Below, one piece after another: positions 41,595 through 51,754 of a stretch of DNA of 64,000 nucleotides. Source of the DNA: Halothiobacillaceae bacterium. Its GTDB lineage: Bacteria > Pseudomonadota > Gammaproteobacteria > Halothiobacillales > Halothiobacillaceae. Each line of letters begins with the position of its first letter. The first letter of the stretch is position 1. The notes beneath the pieces were generated by a model, which was given only the letters and a program-made list of their open reading frames with translations, did no database searches and was not told the DNA's origin. The stretch is from the NCBI GenBank assembly GCA_006212015.1, contig SDAY01000001.1, positions 1-64,000 on the forward strand, given 5' to 3'. The translations under genes were made by a program, and so were the position numbers.

Positions 41595-42446
41595 TTAGCG
41601 AAGATTCTTCCTGCGATCGGCGCCATCCATTTTTTCATGGTACATGAAGTTGGTCGCCTGCACGAAGCCCTCCACGGAGCCGCAGTCGAAGCGGCGTCCT
41701 TCGAATTTGTAGGCGATGACGCGGCCCTGCTTGGCCTGCTGAAGCAGGGCGTCGGTCAGCTGGATCTCGCCGCCCGCGCCGGGCGTGGTCTCGCGCAGAA
41801 TGTCGAAGATGTCCGGGGTGATGATGTAGCGGCCGATCACGGCGAGATTGCTCGGCGCCACCTCGGCGGCGGGCTTTTCGACCATGGCGTCGACGCGGTA
41901 GACGCCGGGCTCGATCTCCTCGCCCGCGATCACGCCGTATTTGTGGATCTCGCTGAGCGGCACTTCCTCGACCGCGACCACGGTGCAGCCATGGCGTGCG
42001 TGAACCTCGGCCATCTGTGCGAGGACGCCGTGGTCCCCGTTGAAGCACAGGTCATCCGCGAGGACGATGGCAAACGGATCTTCATGACCGATCAGAGTCT
42101 CGCCGGTGAGTACCGCGTGCCCCAGTCCCTTCATCTCGGTCTGGCGAGTGTAGGAAAAGCTGCACGTGTTGATGATGCTGCGGATGCCGGCCAGCATGCT
42201 TTCCTTGCTGGTGCCGCGCAGCTGGGCCTCGAGCTCGTAGTTGATGTCGAAGTGGTCTTCAAGCGCGCGCTTGCCGCGACCCGTGACGATGGCTATCTCG
42301 CGGATGCCCGCATCCATCGCTTCCTCGACGCCGTACTGGATCAGCGGCTTGTCGACGATCGGCAGCATCTCCTTGGGGATGACCTTGGTCGCCGGGAGGA
42401 AACGGGTGCCATAGCCGGCAGCGGGGAAGAGGCATTTCTTGATCAT
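41595..42446 (-). CDS. galU: UTP-glucose-1-phosphate uridylyltransferase
   Basis: KKCLFPAAGYGTRFLPATKVIPKEMLPIVDKPLIQYGVEEA. Confidence 0.97.
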   Translation of the reverse strand: MIKKCLFPAAGYGTRFLPATKVIPKEMLPIVDKPLIQYGVEEAMDAGIREIAIVTGRGKRALEDHFDINYELEAQLRGTSKESMLAGIRSIINTCSFSYTRQTEMKGLGHAVLTGETLIGHEDPFAIVLADDLCFNGDHGVLAQMAEVHARHGCTVVAVEEVPLSEIHKYGVIAGEEIEPGVYRVDAMVEKPAAEVAPSNLAVIGRYIITPDIFDILRETTPGAGGEIQLTDALLQQAKQGRVIAYKFEGRRFDCGSVEGFVQATNFMYHEKMDGADRRKNLR

Positions 42447-42545
42447 GAGGACGATTCCTTGCGTTGTATGAGGTTGGAGCGACACATGATGCCGCCCCTC
42501 AATGACAGCGCGATTGAAGGAATTGATCAACTGTTTTGTTGATCT

Positions 42546-43172
<627 letters not shown>

Positions 43173-43282
43173 TCATTATGCCATGGCCTCGCTTCCATGG
43201 ATTGCGGCGGGGGCGTTGAGGATGGGGCGGCTTCCCCTTAAACTGGCATCCCCTCACGCCATCTGTTTCCAAGGCACGACCG

Positions 43283-43837
43283 ATGAAAATGATCGAGCAG
43301 TTTTTCGAGAAGCTCCTGTGGGATCTTCGCCTGGTGGTCATCGTGGCCGTCATCGTCAGCGCCATCCTGAGCCTCGCGATGTTCTACGTGGCGGCCGTGG
43401 ATGCCTACAACACCGTCGCGCACCTGCTGCACTATGCCGATCCGGCGCTGGACACCGCGCAAAAGGTGGCGCTGCGCAACCAGACCGTGACCCATGTGGT
43501 CGAGGTGCTGGACGGCTTCCTCCTCGCCACCATCCTGCTGATCTTCGCCCTGGGCCTGTACGAGCTGTTCATCAGCAAGATCGACGCGGCGCACGGCGCG
43601 GAAGGCGCATCCAACGTGTTGATCATCAACAACCTGGACGACCTGAAGAACCGCCTGGCCAAGGTCATCCTGCTGATCCTGGTGGTCAAGTTCTTCGAGT
43701 ACGGCATCAACATGAGCTTCAAGACACCGATGGACCTGCTGACCTTCGCCGGCGGCATCGCCCTGATCGGCCTGTCCCTGTTCCTCTCGCACAAGGCCGA
43801 GGATCATGGCCCCATCCTGGGCGGAGACAAGCACTGA
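43283..43837 (+). CDS. YqhA/UPF0114 family membrane protein
   Basis: FALGLYELFISKID and VLIINNLDDLKNRLAKVILLILVVKFFE. Confidence 0.9.
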   Translation: MKMIEQFFEKLLWDLRLVVIVAVIVSAILSLAMFYVAAVDAYNTVAHLLHYADPALDTAQKVALRNQTVTHVVEVLDGFLLATILLIFALGLYELFISKIDAAHGAEGASNVLIINNLDDLKNRLAKVILLILVVKFFEYGINMSFKTPMDLLTFAGGIALIGLSLFLSHKAEDHGPILGGDKH

Positions 43838-44328
43838 TGCGCCACCTGGCCGCGATCCTGCTGCTGCTGGCTGTCCATGCGCCGGCCTGGGCGCAGGATG
43901 TCGTCCTGCAGGACACCCAGGGCAGGGCGCACAGCCTTGCCGGCCAGCAGGGCAAGTTCGTGGTGGTGAATTTCTGGGCGACCTGGTGTCCACCCTGTCT
44001 TGAGGAAATCCCCGAACTGATCCGCTTCCACGACAGCCACAAGGACAAGGATGCCCTGGTCTGGGGCGTGGACTTCGAGAAGGCGGATGCCGGCAAGCTG
44101 GCCCAGTTCATTGATGACCAGATGATCAGCTATCCGGTCATGCCGATGAGTCCGGCCAAGCCCGGTCCGTTCGGCCCGATCCGCGGCCTGCCGACCACCG
44201 TGCTGGTCGCGCCGGATGGCAGCGTGGCGCGCACCCATGTGGGCGCGATCAATCATGACACCCTCGAACGCTACATGCGCGAGTGGTGCCAAACTCCCGT
44301 AGGCAAGGAGATCAAGGCATGTCGCTGA
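43837..44328 (+). CDS. TlpA-like thioredoxin-fold exported protein
   Basis: Signal peptide; FVVVNFWATWCPPCLEEIPEL; start internal to the 43021..44328 ORF, overlapping the upstream stop. Confidence 0.92.
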   Translation: MRHLAAILLLLAVHAPAWAQDVVLQDTQGRAHSLAGQQGKFVVVNFWATWCPPCLEEIPELIRFHDSHKDKDALVWGVDFEKADAGKLAQFIDDQMISYPVMPMSPAKPGPFGPIRGLPTTVLVAPDGSVARTHVGAINHDTLERYMREWCQTPVGKEIKACR

Positions 44329-44531
44329 GCAACGTGTTTTCCCAGGTATTCGGGCGCCTTCTTGGCGCCTTTTTTATGGCCCTTATGCTGGCATCCAGCC
44401 CGTTGATGGCCGCCGGGGGAGGCTTCTTCGACGAGAACTTCGGCAACCTCAAGGAGGAGCTCGCGACCGCGAAACAGGAGGGCAAGGCCGGCGTGTTTCT
44501 GTTCTTCGAGATGGACGAATGCCCGGGCGGT
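44319..44531 (+). pseudogene. Thioredoxin-like gene truncated at its CxxC site
   Basis: MSLSNVF...GGGFFDENFGNLKEELATAKQEGKAGVFLFFEMDECP then abrupt unrelated sequence; the frame runs on without thioredoxin sequence to 44672. Confidence 0.7.
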
Positions 44532-44640
44532 CTCAACTTCCAAGTGCAACACCCTGATCCTGATTTCTCCTTCGCCCGAAGTTCGGCAACACCTTTGCCG
44601 ATCCTCGCGCGCATTTACGGGCGTTTTGCTGGGTGCAGTC
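44532..44640 (-). mobile_element. Probable IS30-like transposase 3' remnant
   Basis: Minus-strand reading ends ...GVALGS* with RKC upstream and AELRAKEKSGSG in another frame, reminiscent of IS30-family C-termini; sits at the truncation point. Confidence 0.45.
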
Positions 44641-44646
44641 GAGCGG

Positions 44647-46371
44647 TCAGTCCAGGCCAAGGCGCTGCCTGAGGGCATCCATGATGGTGTCGGCGGGCAG
44701 CATCTCGTTCTCCGCTGCGTCGCGGGCGCGGTACTCGAGCTCGCCCGCCGCCAGACCCTTGTCGCTGATGACGAGGCGATGCGGGATGCCGATCAGCTCC
44801 ATGTCGGCGAACATGACGCCCGGGCGCAGTTCACGGTCGTCCAGCAGGACGTCCACGCCCAGCGCGGCCAGTTCGGCGTAGAGCTTTTGCGCCAGCTCCA
44901 TGGTCTGCGGGGCCCTGGATGCATTGAGCGGCAGCAGGGCGATCTGGAACGGGGCCAGCGCCATCGGCCAGCGGATGCCGCGCTCGTCGTGGTTCTGCTC
45001 GATGGCGGCGGCGACCACGCGGGAGACGCCGATGCCGTAGCAGCCCATGGTCATGACCTGGGACTTGCCCTGCTCGTCGAGCACGACGGCGTTCATGGCG
45101 CGGCTGTATTTGTCGCCGAGCTGGAAGATGTGGCCAACCTCGATGCCGCGACGGATGACGAGGGTGCCCTGGCCGTCCGGGCTCGGATCGCCCTCGACCA
45201 CATTGCGGATGTCCACGGCGGCGGCCTCCGGCAGGTCGCGGCCCCAGTTCACGCCCAGCAGGTGCTCGTCGTCGCGGTTGGCGCCGCAGGCGAAGTCGGC
45301 GACATGCAGGGCGGCGCGGTCGACGAATACGCTGATGCCGAGCGCATCCAGACCGACCGGGCCGATGGAGCCGACGCCCGCGCCGATGGTCTCGCGCACC
45401 TCCTCGGGGCTGGCGAAGCAGAGCGGGCTGGCAACCTCGGCCAGCTTCTCGGCCTTGATCTCGTTGAGCTGGTGGTCGCCGCGCAGGACCAGGGCGACCA
45501 GCCTGCCTTCCTCGGCGCCGCGCATGATCAGGGTCTTGAGCACGCGGTTCATCGGCAGGCCGGTGAGGGCGGCAACCTGCTCGATGGTGTGGGTGTCCGG
45601 GGTCGGGATGGCGCGCATGGGCTCGGTCGCGGCCAGGCGCTCGCCTGCGGGCGCGACGGCCTCGGCCAGCTCCACGTTGGCGGCGTAGTCGGATGCGGTC
45701 GAGAAGGCGATGTCGTCCTCGCCGGAGGAGGCCAGCACATGGAACTCGTGCGAGCCGGTGCCGCCGATGCTGCCGGTGTCGGCGCGCACGGCGCGGAAGT
45801 CGAGCCCGAGGCGGGTGAAGATGCGGGTGTAGGTTGCGTGCATCACCTCATAGGTCGCCTGCAGGGAGTCCTGGCCGAGGTGGAAGGAGTAGGCGTCCTT
45901 CATCAGGAACTCGCGCGCGCGCATCACGCCGAAGCGCGGGCGGATCTCGTCGCGGAACTTGGTCTGCACCTGGTACCAGCAGACCGGCAGCTGCTTGTAG
46001 CTCTTCAGCTCGCGGCGCGCGAAGTCGGTGATGATCTCCTCGTGCGTCGGGCCGTAGCAGAACTCGCGGTCGTGGCGATCCTTGAAACGCAGCAGTTCGG
46101 GACCGTACTGCTCCCAGCGGCCGGATTCCTGCCACAGTTCGGCGGGCTGCACGGCGGGCATCAGCACCTCCAGGGCGCCGGCGCGGTCCATCTCCTCGCG
46201 CACGATCCGCTCGACCTTGCGCAGCACCCTCAGGCCCAGCGGCGACCAGGTGTAGAGGCCGGCGGCCAGGCGGCGGATCAGGCCGGCGCGCAGCATCAGC
46301 TGGTGGCTGATGACCTCGGCGTCGGACGGGGTTTCCTTGAGGGTGGCGAGCGGGAACTGGGAGAGACGCAT
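44647..46371 (-). CDS. proS: Prolyl-tRNA synthetase
   Basis: [46 protein letters not shown]. Confidence 0.97.
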   Translation of the reverse strand: MRLSQFPLATLKETPSDAEVISHQLMLRAGLIRRLAAGLYTWSPLGLRVLRKVERIVREEMDRAGALEVLMPAVQPAELWQESGRWEQYGPELLRFKDRHDREFCYGPTHEEIITDFARRELKSYKQLPVCWYQVQTKFRDEIRPRFGVMRAREFLMKDAYSFHLGQDSLQATYEVMHATYTRIFTRLGLDFRAVRADTGSIGGTGSHEFHVLASSGEDDIAFSTASDYAANVELAEAVAPAGERLAATEPMRAIPTPDTHTIEQVAALTGLPMNRVLKTLIMRGAEEGRLVALVLRGDHQLNEIKAEKLAEVASPLCFASPEEVRETIGAGVGSIGPVGLDALGISVFVDRAALHVADFACGANRDDEHLLGVNWGRDLPEAAAVDIRNVVEGDPSPDGQGTLVIRRGIEVGHIFQLGDKYSRAMNAVVLDEQGKSQVMTMGCYGIGVSRVVAAAIEQNHDERGIRWPMALAPFQIALLPLNASRAPQTMELAQKLYAELAALGVDVLLDDRELRPGVMFADMELIGIPHRLVISDKGLAAGELEYRARDAAENEMLPADTIMDALRQRLGLD

Positions 46372-46425
46372 GTTGTGACGGGCCTGAATGATGGGGATCG
46401 GATGATGAGGGGGCGGGAAGCCGGG

Positions 46426-46770
46426 TCAGAACGTGCCGCTGTTCCAGCCCCAGCGCTGGGGTTCGGCGCGGGTGAATTCGATGTAGACGCGGGCCGGATC
46501 GAGGCCAAGCGCATCCTGCAGAAGTTCGCACAGTCCGGCGGAAATGGCGGGCATGTCAGCATCCGGCAGGCCGATGCTCTTGAACTCGACGAAGGCGCAG
46601 GGGGCATGGCCGCCCGCGAAGCTCATCGGGCGGGCATCGTGGATCACGGTCATGATCCACTGCTCGGGCTTGCGGGTCGCCTGGGCGGTGAACCGCGCCA
46701 GGCGTGCCGGAAGTTCGGTGCGCTGTTGCTCGTCAAGGGGCCGGTTGGTGTGAAGGATCAGGGTGGGCAT
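46426..46770 (-). CDS. MIF/tautomerase-superfamily protein
   Basis: MPTLILHTNRPLDEQQRTELPARLARFTAQATRKPEQWIMTVI ... VYIEFTRAEPQRWGWNSGTF; internal to the 46426..47145 ORF. Confidence 0.85.
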   Translation of the reverse strand: MPTLILHTNRPLDEQQRTELPARLARFTAQATRKPEQWIMTVIHDARPMSFAGGHAPCAFVEFKSIGLPDADMPAISAGLCELLQDALGLDPARVYIEFTRAEPQRWGWNSGTF

Positions 46771-46778
46771 GGCGTGGG

Positions 46779-47219
46779 TCACTCGATGCAGTAGAGCTCG
46801 ATGCGCTTGCGCTCCTCGTCCATCATCCGCTGGCGCTCTTCCTCGGGCGCGCGCTGCATCTGGCCGCCCTCGCCGCGGGTCATGATGCGCGGGCTGGATT
46901 CGAGCTGCTGGAGGCGCTGGCGGGCGTTCTGGCACTGTTCCGCCATCTTGTCCGCCGGCATGGTGAGCACCTCCCCGGGCTTGGCCGGGTTGGTCTCGCC
47001 GGCGGGCGGGGCGGCATCCATGGCGCTGGCGGGGGCGACCGGAGGCGGCGTGGCCGGGCGCGTCACGCGGGGCTGCACTTCCTCGCCCCGTCCGGAGGGC
47101 GACGGCTGTTCGGTGAAGTGCGTCACGCCCTGGGCGTCCACCCATTTGTAGATCGCGGCCTGGCTCAGGGTGGGCAGGGTGGCAAGCAGCAGTGCGCTGA
47201 GGATGAGAGTGTGACGCAT
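46779..47219 (-). CDS. DUF4124-domain exported protein
   Basis: Signal peptide then AAIYKWVDAQGVTHFTEQPS; C-terminal part of the 46779..48668 ORF. Confidence 0.88.
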   Translation of the reverse strand: MRHTLILSALLLATLPTLSQAAIYKWVDAQGVTHFTEQPSPSGRGEEVQPRVTRPATPPPVAPASAMDAAPPAGETNPAKPGEVLTMPADKMAEQCQNARQRLQQLESSPRIMTRGEGGQMQRAPEEERQRMMDEERKRIELYCIE

Positions 47220-47246
47220 GGCGATCCCCGTGTGGCGTGACGATGA

Positions 47247-47270
47247 CCCGATTATATAGGCATAATCGGG
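47247..47270. promoter_or_regulatory. Candidate operator palindrome in the DUF4124/dacA divergent region
   Basis: CCCGATTAT-ATAGGC-ATAATCGGG, perfect 9-bp arms. Confidence 0.4.
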
Positions 47271-47411
47271 AGAAAACGGGCGCGGCCGGCCGGTGTTCGG
47301 CCCCAACAGATGCAGGCCCGGCGCGCGGGCGCTAGAATGAGGTGGCGCATGCTCCACGCACGCGTCAAATCCGGCCGGGACGCCTCCGCTCATTTCGATA
47401 CCGATATTCCA

Positions 47412-48599
47412 ATGCCCATGCTTCGTTTTGCTACCCTCGTTTTCGCCGCCACGCTTGCCGCTACCCCCGTTCTCGCCGCGCCCGCGACACCCTTGCCGCA
47501 ATCCGTTCCGCTTGCGCCCGCACCCGCCATGCCGCTTCCGACCGCGCCGACCGTCGCCGCCAAGGCGCATATCCTGGTCGACTTCCAGAGCGGCAAGGTG
47601 CTGACCGAAGGCAACCCGGACATGCGCGTCGAGCCGGCCAGCATCACCAAGCTGATGACGGCCTACATCATTTATGGCGCGATGAAGCGCGGTGACCTGA
47701 CGCCCGAAACCCCCGTCACCATCAGCGAGAAGGCCTGGCGCATGCAGGGCTCGAAGATGTTCGTGCGGGTGGGCCATCAGGTGAAGGTCGATGATCTGCT
47801 CAAGGGCCTGATCATCCAGTCCGGCAACGACGCCACCATCGCGCTGGCGGAACACATCGCCGGCAGCGAGGACGCCTTCGCCAACATGATGAACCACGAG
47901 GCCCAGCGTCTCGGCATGACCGGCACCCGCTTCACCAACTCCACCGGCTGGCCGGACGCCAACCACTACAGCACCGCGCGCGACCTCGCCAGGCTGATGG
48001 TCGCCCTGATCCGCGACTTCCCGGAGCAGTATGTGCGCGAGCGCGAGAAGGAATTCGTCTGGAACAACATCAAGCAGATCAACCGCAATCGCCTGCTGTG
48101 GCGGGATCCGACCGTGGATGGCGGCAAGACCGGCCACACCGAGGCGGCGGGATTCTGCCTGGTGGCCTCCGCCGAGCGCGAGGGCATGCGCTTGATCTCC
48201 GTGGTGCTGGGCACCGCCAGCGACGAGGCGCGCGCCGAGCAGTCGCTGTCGCTGCTGAACTATGGCTTCCGCTTCTTCGAGACCCGCCTGCTGCGCAAGG
48301 GCGGCGAGGTGCTGGTCGAGCCGCGCGTCTGGAAGGGCGCGAGCAAGACCGTCCAGCTGGGGCTTGCCGGCGATTTCTATGTCACCGCGCCACGCGGCCA
48401 GTCCGACACGCTGAGCCTCGCGATCGACATGCCCCCGCGGATCGATGCCCCGGTCGCCAAGGGTCAGGTGCTGGCCACGGTCCGCGCCAAGCTGGGCGAT
48501 GAGGTGGTGGCCGAGGCGCCCGCCGTGGCCCTGGCTGGCGTCCCGAAGGGCGGCATCTTCCGCCGCATGGCGGATGGCGTGCTGTTGATGTTCAACTGA
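47412..48599 (+). CDS. dacA: D-alanyl-D-alanine carboxypeptidase (PBP5/6 family)
   Basis: EPASITKLMTAYI (SxxK), SGNDATIALAEHIAG, DGGKTGHTEAAG (KTG). Confidence 0.96.
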   Translation: MPMLRFATLVFAATLAATPVLAAPATPLPQSVPLAPAPAMPLPTAPTVAAKAHILVDFQSGKVLTEGNPDMRVEPASITKLMTAYIIYGAMKRGDLTPETPVTISEKAWRMQGSKMFVRVGHQVKVDDLLKGLIIQSGNDATIALAEHIAGSEDAFANMMNHEAQRLGMTGTRFTNSTGWPDANHYSTARDLARLMVALIRDFPEQYVREREKEFVWNNIKQINRNRLLWRDPTVDGGKTGHTEAAGFCLVASAEREGMRLISVVLGTASDEARAEQSLSLLNYGFRFFETRLLRKGGEVLVEPRVWKGASKTVQLGLAGDFYVTAPRGQSDTLSLAIDMPPRIDAPVAKGQVLATVRAKLGDEVVAEAPAVALAGVPKGGIFRRMADGVLLMFN

Positions 48600-48682
48600 T
48601 CGCCCCCATGCTCCTGCCCTGACGGGGGCGGCAGGCAAGGCCGCCCCCTCGAATTCCAAAGCCACCACTTACTGGATGCGCC

Positions 48683-49549
48683 ATGTCCGCCATCGTCCAT
48701 CTCAACGGTCAGTTCATGCCCCTCGACGAGGCCAGGGTCTCCGTGCTCGATCGCGGTTTCCTGTTCGGCGATGGCGTGTACGAGGCCATCCCCGTCTACG
48801 GCGGGCGCATGCTTCGGGGCGATGAGCATATCGAGCGGCTGGAGCGCAGCCTGGATGGCATCCGCATCGTCCATCCGATGAGCCGTGCCGCGTGGCTGGA
48901 CATGCTCGCCGATCTGGTGAAAAAGAACGGCGGGGGCGATCAGTCCGTCTACCTGCAGGTGACCCGAGGCGCGCCGCCCAGGCGCGACCATGCCTTCCCG
49001 CCCGAGGGCACGCCGCCGACCGTGTTCGCCATGTGCACCCCGCTGGTGCCGATACCCGCGACCTGGGCGAGCGAGGGCGCCGCCGCCATCACCGTGCCGG
49101 ACATCCGCTGGCTGCGCTGCGACCTGAAGACCATCCAGCTGCTCGGCAACGTGCTGGCGCGGCAGGAGGCGGTCGAGCAGGGCGCGGCCGAGGCCATCCT
49201 GCTGCGCGACGGCATGGCCATCGAGGGCTCGGCCAGCAACCTGTTCATCGTCAAGGACGGTGTGGTCCACACCACGGCCAAGTCGCCGTCCATCCTCGGC
49301 GGCATCACCCGCGAGCTGGTCATCGAGCTTGCGCGCGAACAGGGTTGCACGGTGCTCGAGGCGGGCATGCCCGAGGCCCTGCTGCGCGCGGCGGACGAGG
49401 TCTGGGTGACCAGCTCCACCCGCGAGATCGTGCCCATCACCCGCGTGGATGGCGCAGTCGTGGGCGCGGGCGTGCCGGGCCCGCTCTGGCAGCGCATGTA
49501 CGCGGTCTATCAATCATTCAAGCAACAAGTACGGGAGGGACTCGCATGA
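48683..49549 (+). CDS. dat: D-amino acid aminotransferase
   Basis: VLDRGFLFGDGVYEAIPVYGG; class IV aminotransferase sequence; dacA-dat-ybeD-lipB order. Confidence 0.92.
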   Translation: MSAIVHLNGQFMPLDEARVSVLDRGFLFGDGVYEAIPVYGGRMLRGDEHIERLERSLDGIRIVHPMSRAAWLDMLADLVKKNGGGDQSVYLQVTRGAPPRRDHAFPPEGTPPTVFAMCTPLVPIPATWASEGAAAITVPDIRWLRCDLKTIQLLGNVLARQEAVEQGAAEAILLRDGMAIEGSASNLFIVKDGVVHTTAKSPSILGGITRELVIELAREQGCTVLEAGMPEALLRAADEVWVTSSTREIVPITRVDGAVVGAGVPGPLWQRMYAVYQSFKQQVREGLA

Positions 49550-49824
49550 GTTTCTGCGCCTTCGACAACCCGCCGCCGCTGGAATTTCCCTGCGACTATC
49601 CGATCAAGATCATGGGCAAGGCCTGCGAGACCTTCGAGGCCGAGATGGTGGCCCTGATCCGCGAGCATGCGCCCAACCTCGGCGAGGGCGCGGTCAGCGT
49701 GCGGCCGAGCACGGGCGGCAAGTACATGGCCATCACCGTTCGCCTGGTCGCCGAATCGCGTCCGCAGGTCGAGGCCATCACCGCCGCCCTGCTGGCGCAC
49801 CCCAAGGTGATCATGAGCCTCTGA
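49546..49824 (+). CDS. ybeD: UPF0250/YbeD family protein
   Basis: LEFPCDYPIKIMGKACETFEAEMVALI...GKYMAITVRLVAESRPQVEAI; upstream of lipB. Confidence 0.93.
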   Translation: MSFCAFDNPPPLEFPCDYPIKIMGKACETFEAEMVALIREHAPNLGEGAVSVRPSTGGKYMAITVRLVAESRPQVEAITAALLAHPKVIMSL

Positions 49825-49833
49825 CGGCCTGCC

Positions 49834-50472
49834 ATGCCAACCCACCTGCGCGTGCGCGACCTTGGCCTGCAACCCTACGCGGACAGCTTCGAGGCCATGC
49901 GCGCCTTCACCGCCGCGCGCACGCCATCGACGCCTGACGAGCTCTGGCTGGTCGAACACCCCCCAATCTTCACCCAGGGCCTGAACGGCCAGCCCGAGCA
50001 TCTGCTCATGCCCGGCGACATCCCCGTGGTCCGGACCGACCGGGGCGGGCAGGTGACCTACCACGGCCCCGGCCAGCTGGTGGGCTATCTGCTCTTCGAT
50101 CTGGGCCGCGCCAGACTGGGCGTGCGGGATACGGTCGAGCATCTGGAGCAGGCGGTCATCGGGCTGCTGGCCGGGCTGGGCATCGAGGCGGCCTCGAAGC
50201 GCGACGCCCCCGGCGTGTACGTGGACGGGGCGAAGATCGCCTCGCTTGGCCTCAAGGTTCGCGGCGGGCGCTGCTATCATGGCCTCGCCCTGAACGTGGC
50301 GATGGACCTGGCCCCCTTCTCGCGCATCAACCCCTGCGGCTACGCCGGCCTGCGCATGTGCCAGGTGAGCGACTTCGCGCCCGGCATGAGCGTCGAGGCG
50401 CTCAAGCCGCGTCTCGCCCATCATCTGGCCGAACGTTTGAGGCAGGATGCCTCAACACGAACAACGACGTAA
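49834..50472 (+). CDS. lipB: Octanoyltransferase LipB
   Basis: [22 protein letters not shown]. Confidence 0.96.
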   Translation: MPTHLRVRDLGLQPYADSFEAMRAFTAARTPSTPDELWLVEHPPIFTQGLNGQPEHLLMPGDIPVVRTDRGGQVTYHGPGQLVGYLLFDLGRARLGVRDTVEHLEQAVIGLLAGLGIEAASKRDAPGVYVDGAKIASLGLKVRGGRCYHGLALNVAMDLAPFSRINPCGYAGLRMCQVSDFAPGMSVEALKPRLAHHLAERLRQDASTRTTT

Positions 50473-50487
50473 GTCCTTGATTCGTGG

Positions 50488-50548
50488 AGCTCACCGCAAA
50501 TTCACTTCGCGGTGAGCTGGGCTGAATAAAGCCAAGGATGGCTTTATT
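50488..50548 (+). repeat. Two tandem perfect hairpins between lipB and lipA
   Basis: AGCTCACCGC...GCGGTGAGCT and AATAAAGCCA-AGGA-TGGCTTTATT. Confidence 0.6.
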
Positions 50549-50591
50549 TCGGCATTTACCTTGGGCTCGAACCCGAATTTATGGACCGCGA

Positions 50592-51563
50592 ATGAACGAT
50601 TCATCCGATAGCAGCACGATCACCCGCCCCATCACGCGCAATATGCGCAGCGAGGACAAGGTCGCCCGCATCCCCATCAAGGTGGTGCCGCTCGATACGC
50701 CGCTGCCCAAGCCCAAATGGATCCGCTCGCAGGTGCATGGCGGCGCCGAGGTGCAGCGGCTCAAGGGCATCCTGCGCGAGGCCAGGCTTCATACCGTGTG
50801 CGAGGAGGCCAACTGCCCGAACCTTGGCGAGTGCTTCGGCAGCGGCACGGCGACCTTCATGATCATGGGCGGCATCTGCACCCGCCGCTGCCCGTTCTGC
50901 GACGTGGCCCATGGCCGACCCGACCCGCTGGACGCGGACGAGCCGGCCAATCTCGCCCGCACCATCGCCGCGATGGGGCTCAGGTACGTGGTCATCACCT
51001 CGGTGGATCGCGACGACCTGCGCGACGGCGGGGCGGGGCACTTCGCCGCCTGCATCCGCGAGGCGCGCGTGGCCCGGGCGGGCCTGGCCATCGAGGTGCT
51101 GACGCCGGATTTCCGCGGCCGCGAGGCCATCGCCATCGACATCCTCGCCGCTGCCCCGCCGGATGTGTTCAACCACAATCTGGAGACCGTGCCGCGCCTG
51201 TACCGCGAGGCCCGTCCCGGCGCGGACTATGCCGGCTCGCTGCGCCTGCTGAAAGCATTCAAGGCCCGTGTGCCATCGGTGCCGACCAAGTCCGGCCTGA
51301 TGCTGGGCCTGGGCGAGACCGACGAGGAGATCGTCGAGGTGCTGAAGGATTTGCGCGCCCATGACGTCGACATGCTCACCCTGGGCCAGTACCTGCAGCC
51401 CAGCGTCCATCACCTGGCGGTCAAGCGCTATGTCTCGCCGGAACAGTTCGACCGTCTCGCCGGCATCGCCCGGGAACTGGGCTTCCGCCATGTCGCCAGC
51501 GGCCCGCTGGTGCGCAGCTCCTACCATGCCGAGCATGGCGGGCTGGCCGTGCTGGAGGGCTGA
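50592..51563 (+). CDS. lipA: Lipoyl synthase LipA
   Basis: [12 protein letters not shown] and [16 protein letters not shown] radical-SAM motifs. Confidence 0.97.
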   Translation: MNDSSDSSTITRPITRNMRSEDKVARIPIKVVPLDTPLPKPKWIRSQVHGGAEVQRLKGILREARLHTVCEEANCPNLGECFGSGTATFMIMGGICTRRCPFCDVAHGRPDPLDADEPANLARTIAAMGLRYVVITSVDRDDLRDGGAGHFAACIREARVARAGLAIEVLTPDFRGREAIAIDILAAAPPDVFNHNLETVPRLYREARPGADYAGSLRLLKAFKARVPSVPTKSGLMLGLGETDEEIVEVLKDLRAHDVDMLTLGQYLQPSVHHLAVKRYVSPEQFDRLAGIARELGFRHVASGPLVRSSYHAEHGGLAVLEG

Positions 51564-51565
51564 GA

Positions 51566-51746
51566 GCCTGTGAAAAAAACATGCATACACACATGCCCGC
51601 AACGTCATCGCGAGGCCGAAGGCCGTGGCGATCCATGGGTGCAGCGGCCCATGGATGGCTTCCCCACCACGGCCTTCTGTCGCGTGGCTCAAGGCAAGAG
51701 CGCTCGCAATGACGGCAATGCACGGTCGATTCATTCACAAACCCTG
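51566..51746 (+). repeat. CGTCATCGCGAG-type dispersed repeat, copy
   Basis: CGCAACGTCATCGCGAGGCCGAAGGCCGTGGCGATCCATGG ... GCTCGCAATGACGG; related to 8077..8311 and 61671..61800. Confidence 0.65.
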
Positions 51747-51754
51747 AGCGGCGC

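Noticed and set aside
44626-46794. 722-aa plus-strand ORF opposite proS
   Set aside because: Shadow ORF antisense to a convincing proS; low-complexity translation typical of high-GC antisense frames
47220-48668. N-terminal extension of the 46779..48668 minus-strand ORF
   Set aside because: Only the C-terminal 146 aa (DUF4124 protein) is plausible; the rest is antisense to dacA
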